The notes under the pieces are model-generated. The model saw only the letters and a list, made by a program, of their open reading frames with translations. It had not been told where the DNA came from and searched no databases. Of a DNA stretch of 64,000 nucleotides, positions 44,780 to 54,711 are shown piece after piece (the first letter of the stretch is position 1; the number at the start of each line of letters is the position of its first letter). The DNA lies in assembly GCF_921293095.1 (NCBI RefSeq), contig NC_060259.1, positions 372,001 to 436,000 on the forward strand, written 5' to 3'. The DNA is from Ischnura elegans. Taxonomy: Eukaryota > Arthropoda > Insecta > Odonata > Coenagrionidae. The translations under genes were made by a program, and so were the position numbers.

Positions 44780-47363
44780 GAAGTGTAACGTCATTTTTGG
44801 AACGGAAAGTTGGCTAACAGATGATGATTCAGACAATGAGATCTTCCCAAAATCGTTCACTGTTTATCGGAAAGATATAATTAATCGAGTTGGGGGCGGA
44901 GTTTTTATAGCTGTAAAGAATTCAATCGTCAGCCAAGCGATAACCGTAACTGAGACCAGCGTTGAATCTGTGTGGTGTTTAATTAAATGTCCAAAATTCA
45001 AAACTATTTTATTATGTTCGTATTACAGACCACCTAACTCAGATATAACGACAATGTTGGATTTTCAAAATCAAATAAACAGCGTAGCATCCAAGTATCC
45101 TGAAAGAAACTTGATTGTGGGTGGAGATTTCAACGTACCTTCTATAGATTGGGAGACTTATAGCTTCATTCCTGGTGGGAGGGATAAAGTGATCTGCGAG
45201 GCCTTATTACACACTTTCACATCTAATTCATTGTTTCAAATAGCATCCGCACCAAACAGAGGAGAAAATATTCTTGATTTATTAGCGACAAATATACCAC
45301 ATCAGGTAATAAACGTTGGCACTGTCGAAGGAATAAGTGACCATAGGGTAGTAACTGCAAAGTTTTCTCTAAATACCGCTGTAAACTTTAAAAAAGAGCG
45401 TAAAGTTTTCATTTTTAAAAGAGCTAATTTTGATGGGTTTAAAAGTCACCTGAAAAATGCTTTCCCCGAGTTTCAAGAATCAGTATTAAAGTTAAATGTA
45501 GAGAATACTTGGAAAGCTTTTCTTTCGCTCGTAACTTCGGGAATAAATAGCTACATCCCTAGTAAAATAGTAAAAGAAGGCAGCGAACCGAGATGGTACG
45601 ACGCGGAAGTGAGAAAATCATTGAGGCGACAGAGAGCGTGTCATGCTAAAATGAAAAAAGTCAGCACGGATTTATCCGCTAATGAACGCGAGCTAATAAT
45701 TAAAAAATATAGGATGACTAAAGCCGCCACGAAGGAAGCGTTCAGGAATGCGTTCACGAATTTTAAAAGAAAATCACTAGTAGCGCAGTTACAGGATAAC
45801 CCAAAAGCATTTTGGTCATATGTTAGGGAAGTTCAAGGTAAACGATCTACCGTATGTTCGCTGAGAAACGACAATGGAGATGTGTTGACAAGCAGTTACG
45901 ATAAAGCCAATTTATTAAATTCCTACTTTAAGAGCGTGTTCACGGAGCCTTCCGAAAACTCACCCGAGACCGATGACAATCCCTGTCTACATAAGATGCC
46001 AGCTATTGACATTAGTACGCTCGGAATAGAAAATATATTGAAATCGCTTAGTCCAAATAAATCACCTGGTCCAGACGGACTCCCTTCTCGCGTATATAAA
46101 GAACTAGCCTCAGAACTTGCCCCCTACTTGCAGTTAATATTCAGTAAATCCATCAAGCAACACGAAGTACCTAATGACTGGAAAATCGCTAATGTAACGC
46201 CTATATTTAAAAGTGGAGACAAGGAACAGCCATCTAATTACAGGCCGATATCTTTAACGTCCATCTCTTGCAAAGTCCTTGAACACATCGTAGTCAGCTC
46301 GGTAATGAAACACCTAGACGCGCAAAACTTATTAATGGGAAATCAACATGGATTCAGGAAAAGCAGATCGTGCGAAACTCAGTTAGCGCTTTTCGCCCAC
46401 GATATTTTAGTCTCCGGGGAAGACAACATTCCAGTAGACGCGATTTTTCTTGATTTCAAAAAGGCATTTGATAAAGTACCCCACGGAAAGTTAATAATTA
46501 AACTGAAATCTTATGGTCTAGACGAATATGTCATTTCCTGGATTAGAGAATTTTTGAGCGACCGCGTCCAAAGAGTAGTATTAGACGGTGCAGTCTCCAA
46601 TGAGGTTAGAGTCACTTCTGGCGTTCCTCAGGGTAGTGTCATAGGCCCACTCCTATTCCTTCTTTATATAAACGACATTGGCGAAGTAGTACACAGTAAG
46701 TTACGATTATTTGCAGACGACGCTGTAGTTTACAGAGAAATTCGTTCCAGCAAAGATATAGATGAACTAACGAATGACCTTGCTGCTATCCAAGCTTGGT
46801 GCGATGCTTGGCAGTTAGAATTAAATTTGGAAAAATGCGTCATAATGAATTTCTGGAAGAAGAATAACTCCCTACAGCGTAACTATGTCATTCGGGGCAC
46901 GCAATTAAAGGCAGTTGAATCTGTGAAATATCTAGGGGTTAGACTCAATAATGATCTATCGTGGAATAAACATATTCGAGAAATAACCGGTCAAGCTAAT
47001 CGTAAAATGGGTTTTGTTAAAAGAATATTAGGAAAGTGCGACGACAAAGTGAGAGAAATTAGCTACTTTTCCCTCGTTAGACCACATTTGGAATACGCTG
47101 CCAGTTTTTGGGACCCTCATGAAAAAGGCTTAATAACAGAGTTAGAACGCGTGCAAAGAAGAGCTGCCAGGTATGTGAAAGGTCGTTACGATTGTCTTGT
47201 TAGTGTAACTGACCTCTTAGATAAACTCGGATGGGAATCTCTGTCGGACCGTAGATTGAAAAATAGACTGAACCTTTTAGATAAATTCAAGAGCAATGTC
47301 TTTTCTGACGAGGTTAACCATATCTTGCGGACGCCAACGTACTACGGAAGATCAGAAGTTTGA
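44778..47363 (+). CDS. LINE family 4, copy B: endonuclease-reverse transcriptase, long open frame
   Basis: An 861-residue uninterrupted frame. Residues 1 to about 200 are an APE-type endonuclease lacking its extreme N-terminus: GTESWL near residue 9, GGGVFIAVK, CSYYRPPNS, IVGGDFNVPSIDW and GISDHRVV, the last two carrying catalytic Asp/His residues. A linker follows. The RT has SPNKSPGPDGLP, NYRPISLTS, QHGFRKSRSCETQ, the first catalytic Asp in FLDFKKAFD (D559), GVPQGSVIGPLLFLLYIND and an intact FADD (D647-D648), then YLGVRLN and the C-terminal domain to TYYGRSEV. The start Met is internal; the coding frame joins copy A at about 44780. The layout fits the CR1/L2/Jockey supergroup. The 3' UTR with ATGTAG units seen in copy C is not found here, so the copy probably lacks its proper 3' end. 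Confidence 0.88.
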   Translation: MKCNVIFGTESWLTDDDSDNEIFPKSFTVYRKDIINRVGGGVFIAVKNSIVSQAITVTETSVESVWCLIKCPKFKTILLCSYYRPPNSDITTMLDFQNQINSVASKYPERNLIVGGDFNVPSIDWETYSFIPGGRDKVICEALLHTFTSNSLFQIASAPNRGENILDLLATNIPHQVINVGTVEGISDHRVVTAKFSLNTAVNFKKERKVFIFKRANFDGFKSHLKNAFPEFQESVLKLNVENTWKAFLSLVTSGINSYIPSKIVKEGSEPRWYDAEVRKSLRRQRACHAKMKKVSTDLSANERELIIKKYRMTKAATKEAFRNAFTNFKRKSLVAQLQDNPKAFWSYVREVQGKRSTVCSLRNDNGDVLTSSYDKANLLNSYFKSVFTEPSENSPETDDNPCLHKMPAIDISTLGIENILKSLSPNKSPGPDGLPSRVYKELASELAPYLQLIFSKSIKQHEVPNDWKIANVTPIFKSGDKEQPSNYRPISLTSISCKVLEHIVVSSVMKHLDAQNLLMGNQHGFRKSRSCETQLALFAHDILVSGEDNIPVDAIFLDFKKAFDKVPHGKLIIKLKSYGLDEYVISWIREFLSDRVQRVVLDGAVSNEVRVTSGVPQGSVIGPLLFLLYINDIGEVVHSKLRLFADDAVVYREIRSSKDIDELTNDLAAIQAWCDAWQLELNLEKCVIMNFWKKNNSLQRNYVIRGTQLKAVESVKYLGVRLNNDLSWNKHIREITGQANRKMGFVKRILGKCDDKVREISYFSLVRPHLEYAASFWDPHEKGLITELERVQRRAARYVKGRYDCLVSVTDLLDKLGWESLSDRRLKNRLNLLDKFKSNVFSDEVNHILRTPTYYGRSEV

Positions 47364-47379
47364 AATCATATTATTAAAT

Positions 47380-48810
47380 TACACTCCTAGATTTTGACGA
47401 ACGCCAGTGTTAAAAAACTTAAATGTCTGACATCAAGTGACATTATATTTTAATTAAAAATTGGTCAAAATAGTAAAAGCCCTATAGTAACTTTGCCCTT
47501 TCAACTAAGCCACTGGGCATAACACTAATATTAGAAATAGGATTAAGATCTTGATAACTCCTGTAGGCAGCAATATCAATAAAATCTGAGTTGGTTTCTA
47601 TATCTAGCTCTGGAGGAGCAAACACTTTCAGATACATCCTCGATGAATACGATAAAAATATCAGTTCTTCTCCACATCATCCATGTTAGGAAAAGGTATA
47701 CCTTCAGAGGGCGCGAAAAGCTACCCAGTCAACGCCTCCCTAATCGCGTGAGTGTTACCAAATAGACGTAATTTTTATTTTCTTCGAAATATTGGTTCAC
47801 TGGCGAGCGATATATGTACTACTCTTGAGACACTTTTTTGTGCAGCCAGATCTACCTTTCCGACCACCGTACGTCTACCGGGAGGGAAGGTGCAGCGGGG
47901 GAGGGAACCGCGGAAGGTTGGCCGAAGAAAGAGCGATGCATGGGAGGAGATGGGTGGGTGGGGCTCCACCAAGAGGAAGAGGAGGCGGAGGAGCACCAAA
48001 CGGCCTAACTTGGACTCCACTCCGGCGTACAAATAAAGGGAACTACCCAATCCCACAAAGCACGCCGTAATTGCATCTGCATTATCGCACAGTACACGAT
48101 ACAAAGTGCATACACAGGAAGCTTGTGCTCGGTGCAAATGGGTTCATCCGTTCGTGCGTACCAGGGGGTGGGGGGCGGGTGGGAGGGTTTGAGGGGGGAG
48201 GGATGAGTGGGGGTTTAGGGAGGCCAACGGTGTGGGAAGGTGGAGTAATGGGGAGGGCCGTGTGTTGCTGGGAAGCCGGACGTTTGGGGGCGTAAGAAAC
48301 GCGGAGAGAAGGGAGGGTGGGTGGGTGGACAGGGAGTGAAATGGGAGAGAGGCCATATGGAAGGAGGCCAGAGGGTGAAGCGAAGTAATGAAGGCAGGTG
48401 AGAGGCTCACGTCGGAGCAGCCTCAAATCTCAATTGTGAATGATGTTCTACAGCTCAGGGCATACAGGTCATATGGGGCACACTTCTACCCTCTCGCAAT
48501 CTCTACCTTGAAGCACCTTTCCGACGATGCATTTCAATCTACCGCATAGTACATGCACTCCTTACATACCTCACTCAGTCAAACGCAGCAATTTATCCTT
48601 ATTCTTCTTAGCTCGATTGATAAAATTTATCACTGACGTTATATTTCCTCTAGTATTAATAGGATGTTAATTTTTCCTTGCCTGACAAGTACAAAGTGGA
48701 GACCAAAGGGTTTTACAGTTAAACGAGCATCCAGTTTTTAATTTACACGTAACGCAGTCGAGTTGGAGGAAGATTCAAGCGTCATAAGGATAAAACTTAA
48801 TTTTGAGGAA
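47380..48810. other. Spacer with G-rich low complexity
   Basis: No gene was recognised. Purine-rich, G-run-rich DNA at 47870-48000 and 48160-48400 produces long but uninformative frames on both strands. Confidence 0.4.
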
Positions 48811-48816
48811 GAAAAG

Positions 48817-48888
48817 ATTATTTTATCATTCGGTATTTTATCATTATTTTATCATTCGGTATTTTATCATTATTTTATCATTCGGTAT
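48817..48888 (+). repeat. 26-bp tandem repeat, 2.8 copies
   Basis: Unit ATTATTTTATC + ATTCGGT + ATTTTATC, repeated exactly at 48817-48842, 48843-48868 and partly 48869-48888. It sits directly upstream of the LINE endonuclease remains. Confidence 0.85.
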
Positions 48889-48889
48889 C

Positions 48890-51100
48890 AGTTGAAGAGT
48901 TCGGGTCATCGATTGAAGCCTGCAATCCCGATATTGTGATTGGTACTGAATCGTGGCTTAGTGATCATGTTGATTCCAATGAGGTTTTCCCACATAATTT
49001 TGAACCCAAAGGAGAGATAGGGATGGGAGAGGGGGAGGAATATTTATCTGCGTAATAAACAAACTAGCGAGCACTCTAGAATGGATAAGAGATGATTGTG
49101 AGATGATGTCTGTAAGTGTTAAAGGTAAAAATGGTCAGAAAACCCTAAAAATTATTGCTATCTATAGAAGCCCAAACGAAGGGATGCGTGCGGTGGAGGT
49201 TTTAGCGGACGCATGCTCGGAAAGTCCGGAGGGTCATACAATAACAGCAGGGGATTTAAACCTTCCGGGAATTCACTGGGCTGGCGACGCTGTCGCGGTA
49301 GGGGGCGGTAAGGCCCAGGAATTTGCTAGTCGCCTTGTAAATGAAGAGGGCTTTGTGCAGGTGGTGGAAAAACCCACCCGTGGGGCAAACATACTTGACG
49401 TCATGCTGGTGAGACCAGGAGGGTTGGCGGGTGAAGTAATTGTCTCTCCGGGAATAAGCGACCATTCGGCGGTGTGCGTACAACTCAACTGGGCCAAGGC
49501 TCAGTTTAAAGAACCAGACAAGGAAAAGATAATATGGCACTTTGGGAGAGGGGATTGAGAAGGATTCCAGTTATTTTTAAGGGAGAGATTCTCTGAATGG
49601 ATAAGCAAGGGACAGAGTGTTGAGGAAATTTGGGAGACATTTAAGCAGATAATGAATGAAGGCCTAAGTACCTTCGATCCGAATAAGAGAATCAAAGAAA
49701 ATACCGACCCAGAACACTACAACCATACAATTAGATCACTGAAGAGAAAAATAAGAGTGATTCACAAAAAACGGGATCGGAGTCCAGAGTTATCTACCAT
49801 GTATAAAATGTTAATCCGCTTATTAAATAAGGAAAAGAAATTAGCCAAAGAAACGTTTTTGCGGAATGTTATCTCTAAAGACAACGGTAATAAATTTTAT
49901 AAATATTTGAGACGGAGGAAGGGGAGCAGGGACAACATCGCAGTTTTATTAAACAAAAAGGGGCCTTAGTTACAGATGATAAAGAGAAGGCTAATGAGTT
50001 CAGCGACTGGTATTCTAATGTTTTTTGCGAGAGCAATGAATAGAATAGATAATTCAGATATTTCACTGGTTTCTTGGGAACGGTCGGGGATGACGAACAC
50101 ACAGAACCCTATAAATATTTCCACTACCAACTCAGAAATATATAACAAAATCAAAAAAATGAGGCCAAATAAATCAATAGGACCAGATGGAATTTCAATC
50201 GATTGAAACTGGGAGGGAGTGCTGTGACGGGTTATATTCTTTATTTATTCAATGTAACTATGAACAACAATACCCTACCCAAGGACTGGAAGAAGGCTAA
50301 CATAAAGCCCATATATAAAGGTGGTGACGAAAAACTTGTTGAGAATTATAGGCCAGTAAGCTTGACTTCAGTGGTTTGTAAATTAGTTGAAAAGATAATT
50401 GCTGAGTACCTCTGGGATTTGTGGGAAAGTGAAAATTGGCTATTCGAACGACAACACGGTTTTAGAAAAGGACACTCATGTCAAACCCAACTCTTAGGGC
50501 TCTGTCAAGAAATGGCCGACTCCATGGATGCGGGTTTGGAAGTGGACGCCGTTGTAGTAGACCTGTCTAAAGCCTTCGATAAAGTCGAACACAATCGACT
50601 CATACTAAAGATGAGACAATTACCCCAGCAAATAGATAAACGGGTGATCCTGTGGGTTGAGGACTTTCTGAAAGGTCGAACTCAAAGATTACAAGTTGGT
50701 GATACGAGTTCCGATGAAACAATGGTTACATCGGGGGTGCCTCAAGGTAGTGTTCTTGGGCCAATCTTGTTTTTAATTTATATAAATGACCTCCCAAACA
50801 AAATTAACTCGCATTTTAGACTTTTTGCCGACGATTGCATTATTTATAAACAGATAGGAGGAGAGAGCGATCATGAAACTCTGCAAGTGGACATTAATAA
50901 AATGGCAGATTGGGTGACTCAGAACGGGACGGATATAAACGTTAGTAAATGTAAGCTTATATCCTTCGGCAACAAGATAAAGTCTACCAAAAGGGACTAT
51001 CAGTTCTTAGGTAACCCTATTCCTAGGTGTGACAACTGTAAATACTTAGGTGTCCACCTGTCTAAAGATTTGAATTGGGGGCTGAACGTTCAATATACTA
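48890..51100 (+). pseudogene. LINE family 5, endonuclease-RT, frameshifted and interrupted by Penelope element
   Basis: A second CR1/Jockey-like LINE, different from family 4. Endonuclease: NPDIVIGTESWLSDH near 48930, then after a frame change GGGIFICVINK, IIAIYRSPNEG, ITAGDLNLPGIHWAGD and GISDHSAV. A stop at 49556 and frame changes near 49560 and 49960 break the linker. RT (50203-51100): NIKPIYKGGDEK, NYRPVSLTS, QHGFRKGHSCQTQ, VVDLSKAFDKVEH, SGVPQGSVLGPILFLIYIND and an intact FADD, then YLGVHLSKDLNW. At 51100 it stops abruptly at the Penelope-like element's terminal repeat. I do not see its continuation beyond 54010. Confidence 0.85.
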
Positions 51101-51426
51101 CAAAATTCACTAACTCTTGGTTAACTATGTGGTATTCCATTATATCCTGGATATAGACAGTTACTTATACCACTTATTTTATAAGAGCGCGACCCGGGTT
51201 TCAATGAGTAATCATCATCATCAGGCGCTAATTATAATTTGTTTATCTTGTTGTTAATCTTGTTGTTACCTAGTTACTTGATGAATTTTAAAACAGACGC
51301 CAGAATAGGTGAAAAGGATGGGTAGAGGTATTCATTTATAAGGGTACTATCTTGATTGTCAATAATTTTTAAAATTTCTAACTGTTCCCTAGAATCCAGT
51401 TCTCCACGGTCATTGCAAAAATTTAA
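51101..51426 (-). repeat. Downstream pLTR of Penelope-like element
   Basis: Matches 53684-54009 with only one difference noticed (TATATCC against TATTTCC). It contains the ORF C-terminus, the 3' UTR and a hammerhead motif. Confidence 0.92.
51179..51237 (-). ncRNA. Hammerhead ribozyme motif in downstream pLTR
   Basis: Read on the minus strand, helix I 5' side TTATAA-TT-AGCGC is followed by core CTGATGA, a 15-nt helix II region able to form GATGA/TCATT around TTAC, core GAAA, helix III from ACCCGGGT, and the GTC cleavage triplet. Helix I then closes with GCGCT-C-TTATAA. Helix I pairs 5 bp plus 6 bp around an internal loop. ACCCGGGT is self-complementary, as in the minimal dimer-forming hammerheads known from Penelope-like elements. 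One U stays unpaired (or a G-U pair closes) at the base of helix II. Predicted cleavage lies between plus-strand positions 51190 and 51191. Confidence 0.85.
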
Positions 51427-52482
51427 AATATTCATTTTAAAGTCGCTTCTGTGGCAGTTACATATTAAGTGCTTAGCAAAATTACTCTTTTCATCTTTAT
51501 TATGATTGTAAGCGCTTAAATGTTCTTTTTTCCTAATTTCAAAACTTCTTCCTGTCTGTCCCACGTACACACCATTGCAATCGCTGCATTTCAAAGAATA
51601 TACTCCACATCTATCCAATCGGTCTATATGGTCCTTGCATTTAACGATCAGTCTCCTTAAGGTGGAATAAGGTTTAAAAGCCAAGCGGAATTTGTCCTTG
51701 GGTAAATGATGAGCCATTTTCAGAGAAAATGCATCGAGGTACGTCACTGTGCACCACTGCTTCTTTTTATCCTCGTCCGCCGAAAACATTTGGTCGATAG
51801 CCAATCTTCTCTGTTTTTTTAAAATCAGTTTATCTATTAAATTTTGAGAATAACCGTTGGCAGAAGCAATTTGTTTAATGGTGATGATTTCTTTCTTAAA
51901 GTCTTCTTTGGAAAGTGGTATGCTTAACAGGCGATGAATCATGGAATGAAAAGCCATAAGTTTGTGAGAGTAATGGTGTCTTGAACTTGCTGGGATGACA
52001 TGATCGGTATAACAGGGTTTCCGAAAAATGGAGAAGGAATGCCGGCATTTATCGAGTTTGATTGTAAGATCCAGATAATTTAAGCAATGGTTGGAGTCTC
52101 TTTCACAGGTAAATGAAATTGTGGGATGGATGTCATTCAAAAAACTCAAGAACATATCCAGTTGCCGATCAGTTCCATTCCAAAGCACAATAATATTGTC
52201 AACGTACCGGTACCAGTATACCACAGAATTTAGTAGGCTATGCCCTGAGCTAAAAATTTTCCTTTCCAAACTATCAACAAAAACATCTGCCAGCAACGGA
52301 GAAAGTGGTGAGCCCATAGCGAGGCCACTACTTTGTTTGTAAAATTTACCATCGAACTTGAAATAATTTTGTGCCACACATATTTTGAGAAGGGTGGATA
52401 ATTCGTCCTTCATTTTCTTTGCAATATTGGCTGCCCCAGGAGATCTATTGCTAGGCCGGTTGCTTCCTCTGGTGGCACACAA
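51274..52482 (-). CDS. Penelope-like element ORF, RT second half + GIY-YIG endonuclease
   Basis: A 402-residue continuation of the PLE protein in another frame, so one small indel between about 52410 and 52482 splits the original ~830-residue ORF; its Met is not a true start. It contains SSGLAMGSPLSPLLADVF and the catalytic box WYRYVDNIIVLW, where YVDD is normal. The second Asp is therefore Asn, probably inactivating. Next come NYLDLTI and CYTDHV blocks. The C-terminal GIY-YIG nuclease shows CGVYSLKCSDC, GVYVGQTGRSFEIRKKEHL and a conserved-looking EYLY segment. The last ~50 codons lie in the pLTR and are duplicated upstream. Confidence 0.9.
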   Translation of the reverse strand: MCATRGSNRPSNRSPGAANIAKKMKDELSTLLKICVAQNYFKFDGKFYKQSSGLAMGSPLSPLLADVFVDSLERKIFSSGHSLLNSVVYWYRYVDNIIVLWNGTDRQLDMFLSFLNDIHPTISFTCERDSNHCLNYLDLTIKLDKCRHSFSIFRKPCYTDHVIPASSRHHYSHKLMAFHSMIHRLLSIPLSKEDFKKEIITIKQIASANGYSQNLIDKLILKKQRRLAIDQMFSADEDKKKQWCTVTYLDAFSLKMAHHLPKDKFRLAFKPYSTLRRLIVKCKDHIDRLDRCGVYSLKCSDCNGVYVGQTGRSFEIRKKEHLSAYNHNKDEKSNFAKHLICNCHRSDFKMNILNFCNDRGELDSREQLEILKIIDNQDSTLINEYLYPSFSPILASVLKFIK

Positions 52483-53723
52483 GTGAAAAGGTTGACGATA
52501 TCAAAAGATACTAGTCTTGAGTTCTTCGGAGGTATGATGTCTTTAATTTTGTCCACAAGATCAATCGAATTTTTGATACCACGCTTAGACATAAATGCAG
52601 AGTGCTGCGAGATCAGTTGAGTCAAGGTGTGGGCAAGTTTGTGCGCTGGAGCGCTTATACTCGACACCACTGGTCTGATTGGTGCGTCCGGTTTGTGAAT
52701 TTTAATGAGCCCATAAAGTCTAGGAGGAATAGGGTTTTTAGATAACAAAAAATGCCTATCTTTGGGTTGGAAAAGTTCTTTTGAGCTTCGTATGACATCT
52801 CTGATAGATTTTTGGTACTTCTGCGTAGGGTCTTTCTCCAACAGTGACAAATTTGATTTTTGAATAAATTCATAGCACTTCTTAATATAATCCTCCCGCT
52901 TCAAAATCACCAGGCAATTTCCTTTATCAGCTTTCTGAATCACCAAATCTTCAGTCACTAGCTGTCTTTGAATTGATCGAACTGTTTTCAGCACTTGCAC
53001 TGCATCTCTAGAAGGTCGTGAGTCACAAATAGCTGGATAAATCTTACATATCTCGTGGGCAACAACATGTTTCAGGCTTGTATCCGCTCGTTTAAGGGCA
53101 ACATCGAACTCAATCGCTAACGTTTCCAGGTCACTACGGGTTATAGGAATCGGAGGGGCGTACTTTAGCCCTTTAGAAAGGACATCCATTTCTTCCACTT
53201 CAAATTTGTGATGAGATAGATTTAATACTCTCTGGTGGAATTTATGGCATTGTGGTGCTCCATTGACGTCGTCGATCGCTGCCGTCGTCCGTCCTTTCAA
53301 CCGCAGTATTTTACGATTTAGTATCTCACGTTTCTTAAAAGCTGCAACACTGCTGAGTTGACGAACATAATCATCTATAGCTGACCATTCCACAGTGTGC
53401 AAGGAATGCGTAAGTTCAACATGCAAAACGAATAGATAGTAAGAGATGCTATCTCGGATTCCGTACCATTTTCTCAATTCTCTCCGAATCCATTCACTTG
53501 AAGCCTTCCTAACGGCATGGATGGCAGCTGGCGACCGTGAAGATGTTGTGATGTTCACGTAAGATGGGGTAAGATTCTGCCGGAGACACATGCTGTTGAA
53601 GTAAATATTGAGAGAGGCGATCCGTTTCTTGATGGATAACTTTCGGTATAACTTTACTTGAGTAGCCGTACTTGCTTCACGAACAAAATTCACTAACTCT
53701 TGGTTAACTATGTGGTATTCCAT
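52410..53723 (-). CDS. Penelope-like element ORF, N-terminal and RT first half
   Basis: The 437-residue 5' part of the PLE polyprotein. The N-terminal ~250 residues are a basic, helix-rich region without a sharply recognisable fold. RT blocks begin with the ADKGNCLVIL motif, then a YGLIKIHKPDAPIRPVVSS block and SFDIVNLFTCVPPEEA, whose Asp is the first catalytic residue. The frame is lost shortly after, in the 52410-52482 overlap with the next frame. The start codon lies inside the upstream pLTR, about 40 nt after the hammerhead motif. Confidence 0.88.
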   Translation of the reverse strand: MEYHIVNQELVNFVREASTATQVKLYRKLSIKKRIASLNIYFNSMCLRQNLTPSYVNITTSSRSPAAIHAVRKASSEWIRRELRKWYGIRDSISYYLFVLHVELTHSLHTVEWSAIDDYVRQLSSVAAFKKREILNRKILRLKGRTTAAIDDVNGAPQCHKFHQRVLNLSHHKFEVEEMDVLSKGLKYAPPIPITRSDLETLAIEFDVALKRADTSLKHVVAHEICKIYPAICDSRPSRDAVQVLKTVRSIQRQLVTEDLVIQKADKGNCLVILKREDYIKKCYEFIQKSNLSLLEKDPTQKYQKSIRDVIRSSKELFQPKDRHFLLSKNPIPPRLYGLIKIHKPDAPIRPVVSSISAPAHKLAHTLTQLISQHSAFMSKRGIKNSIDLVDKIKDIIPPKNSRLVSFDIVNLFTCVPPEEATGLAIDLLGQPILQRK

Positions 53724-54009
53724 TATTTCCTGGATATAGACAGTTACTTATACCACTTATTTTATAAGAGCGCGACCCGGGTTTCAATGAGTAATCATCA
53801 TCATCAGGCGCTAATTATAATTTGTTTATCTTGTTGTTAATCTTGTTGTTACCTAGTTACTTGATGAATTTTAAAACAGACGCCAGAATAGGTGAAAAGG
53901 ATGGGTAGAGGTATTCATTTATAAGGGTACTATCTTGATTGTCAATAATTTTTAAAATTTCTAACTGTTCCCTAGAATCCAGTTCTCCACGGTCATTGCA
54001 AAAATTTAA
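53684..54009 (-). repeat. Upstream pLTR of Penelope-like element
   Basis: Second copy of the terminal direct repeat. The 53857-54009 part encodes a truncated duplicate of the ORF C-terminus (FCNDRGELDSREQLEIL and onward). The other end runs into the ORF start at 53723. Confidence 0.92.
53762..53820 (-). ncRNA. Hammerhead ribozyme motif in upstream pLTR
   Basis: Identical to the motif at 51179-51237, shifted by 2583 bp. It lies about 40 nt upstream of the ORF start (53723), so self-cleavage would give transcripts a defined 5' end just before the coding region. Predicted cleavage lies between 53773 and 53774. Confidence 0.85.
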
Positions 54010-54705
54010 TATGCGTAAATACGTGACTAATGAGTCTCTTGAGACTCCCACTCCCCGTTTTACCCAAAGCAGTTTTTGACGCCTCGCGCATTTTTTCTTT
54101 GCTGTTAATTTGGTTCGTGGGTTAAATATTTATGCGGTGTATCTCATAAGCGTGCAGTACATTCGGGAAGAGACTAGACGCATGCGAAGTAATAACTCTT
54201 CCATTTTTTGGTCCGAAAACCTTCCCATAGAGCCAAAACGCTTGACGAATCCTTGCTCCTTCAGATCTATGCTACAATTATTTATTACTCATAGGAGATC
54301 CCCACGATAGATTTGAAGTTATCGTAACTCCAAGATATGTGACTCCTTCATGTTGACTTTCCATATTAGGCGATAGGCAGACATCCTACGGAAGTTACGT
54401 AATGAATGCCGCTGCAATGGATAGGGCTCAGTTCTTGTCTTCACGCCTGGTTCCACGCATGATCGTTGCTTGAACAGACGATGTCAACGTCAAGGTCTTC
54501 ACTCATTTCGCGGTAGGTGACAATTTCGTAAGAAAAATAACGAACGATAACTTGATGAACCAACCAACATCGTAACATACTAATGACTGCTGTGCATTTA
54601 TGTCATCCACGACGAACATCACTGGTTCATTAAGTAATCCAACGTCGAACGATGCGATTCACAGGAAAATTAGAACGAAAACTCTGAGTCAGTAAAAGAG
54701 TTAAT
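54010..54705. other. Spacer
   Basis: Right flank of the Penelope-like element. No LINE family 5 continuation and no gene was recognised. Confidence 0.4.
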
Positions 54706-54711
54706 GACTTC

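Larger units (their letters stand above)
51101..54009 (-). mobile_element. Penelope-like element (EN+, GIY-YIG) with pLTRs
   Basis: A 2.9-kb element on the minus strand bounded by ~326-bp direct repeats. It codes for an RT related to telomerase-type RTs followed by a GIY-YIG endonuclease, the defining pair of EN+ Penelope-like elements. The upstream pLTR ends inside the ORF start, and it also carries the last ~50 codons of the ORF, as expected for a partly tandem PLE insertion. The element cuts LINE family 5. The two pLTRs are almost identical, suggesting a young insertion. Confidence 0.92.

Noticed and set aside
48082-48426. Proline/serine-rich frames
   Set aside because: They lie opposite a G-rich simple-sequence region and show no protein features.
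51097-51156. Apparent C-terminus of the family 5 RT
   Set aside because: These codons come from the Penelope-like terminal repeat, since the same DNA recurs at 53684-53740. The RT is cut at about 51100.
53857-54051. Separate small gene ending FSPILASVLKFIK
   Set aside because: It is the duplicated C-terminus of the Penelope ORF within the upstream pLTR plus flanking codons.
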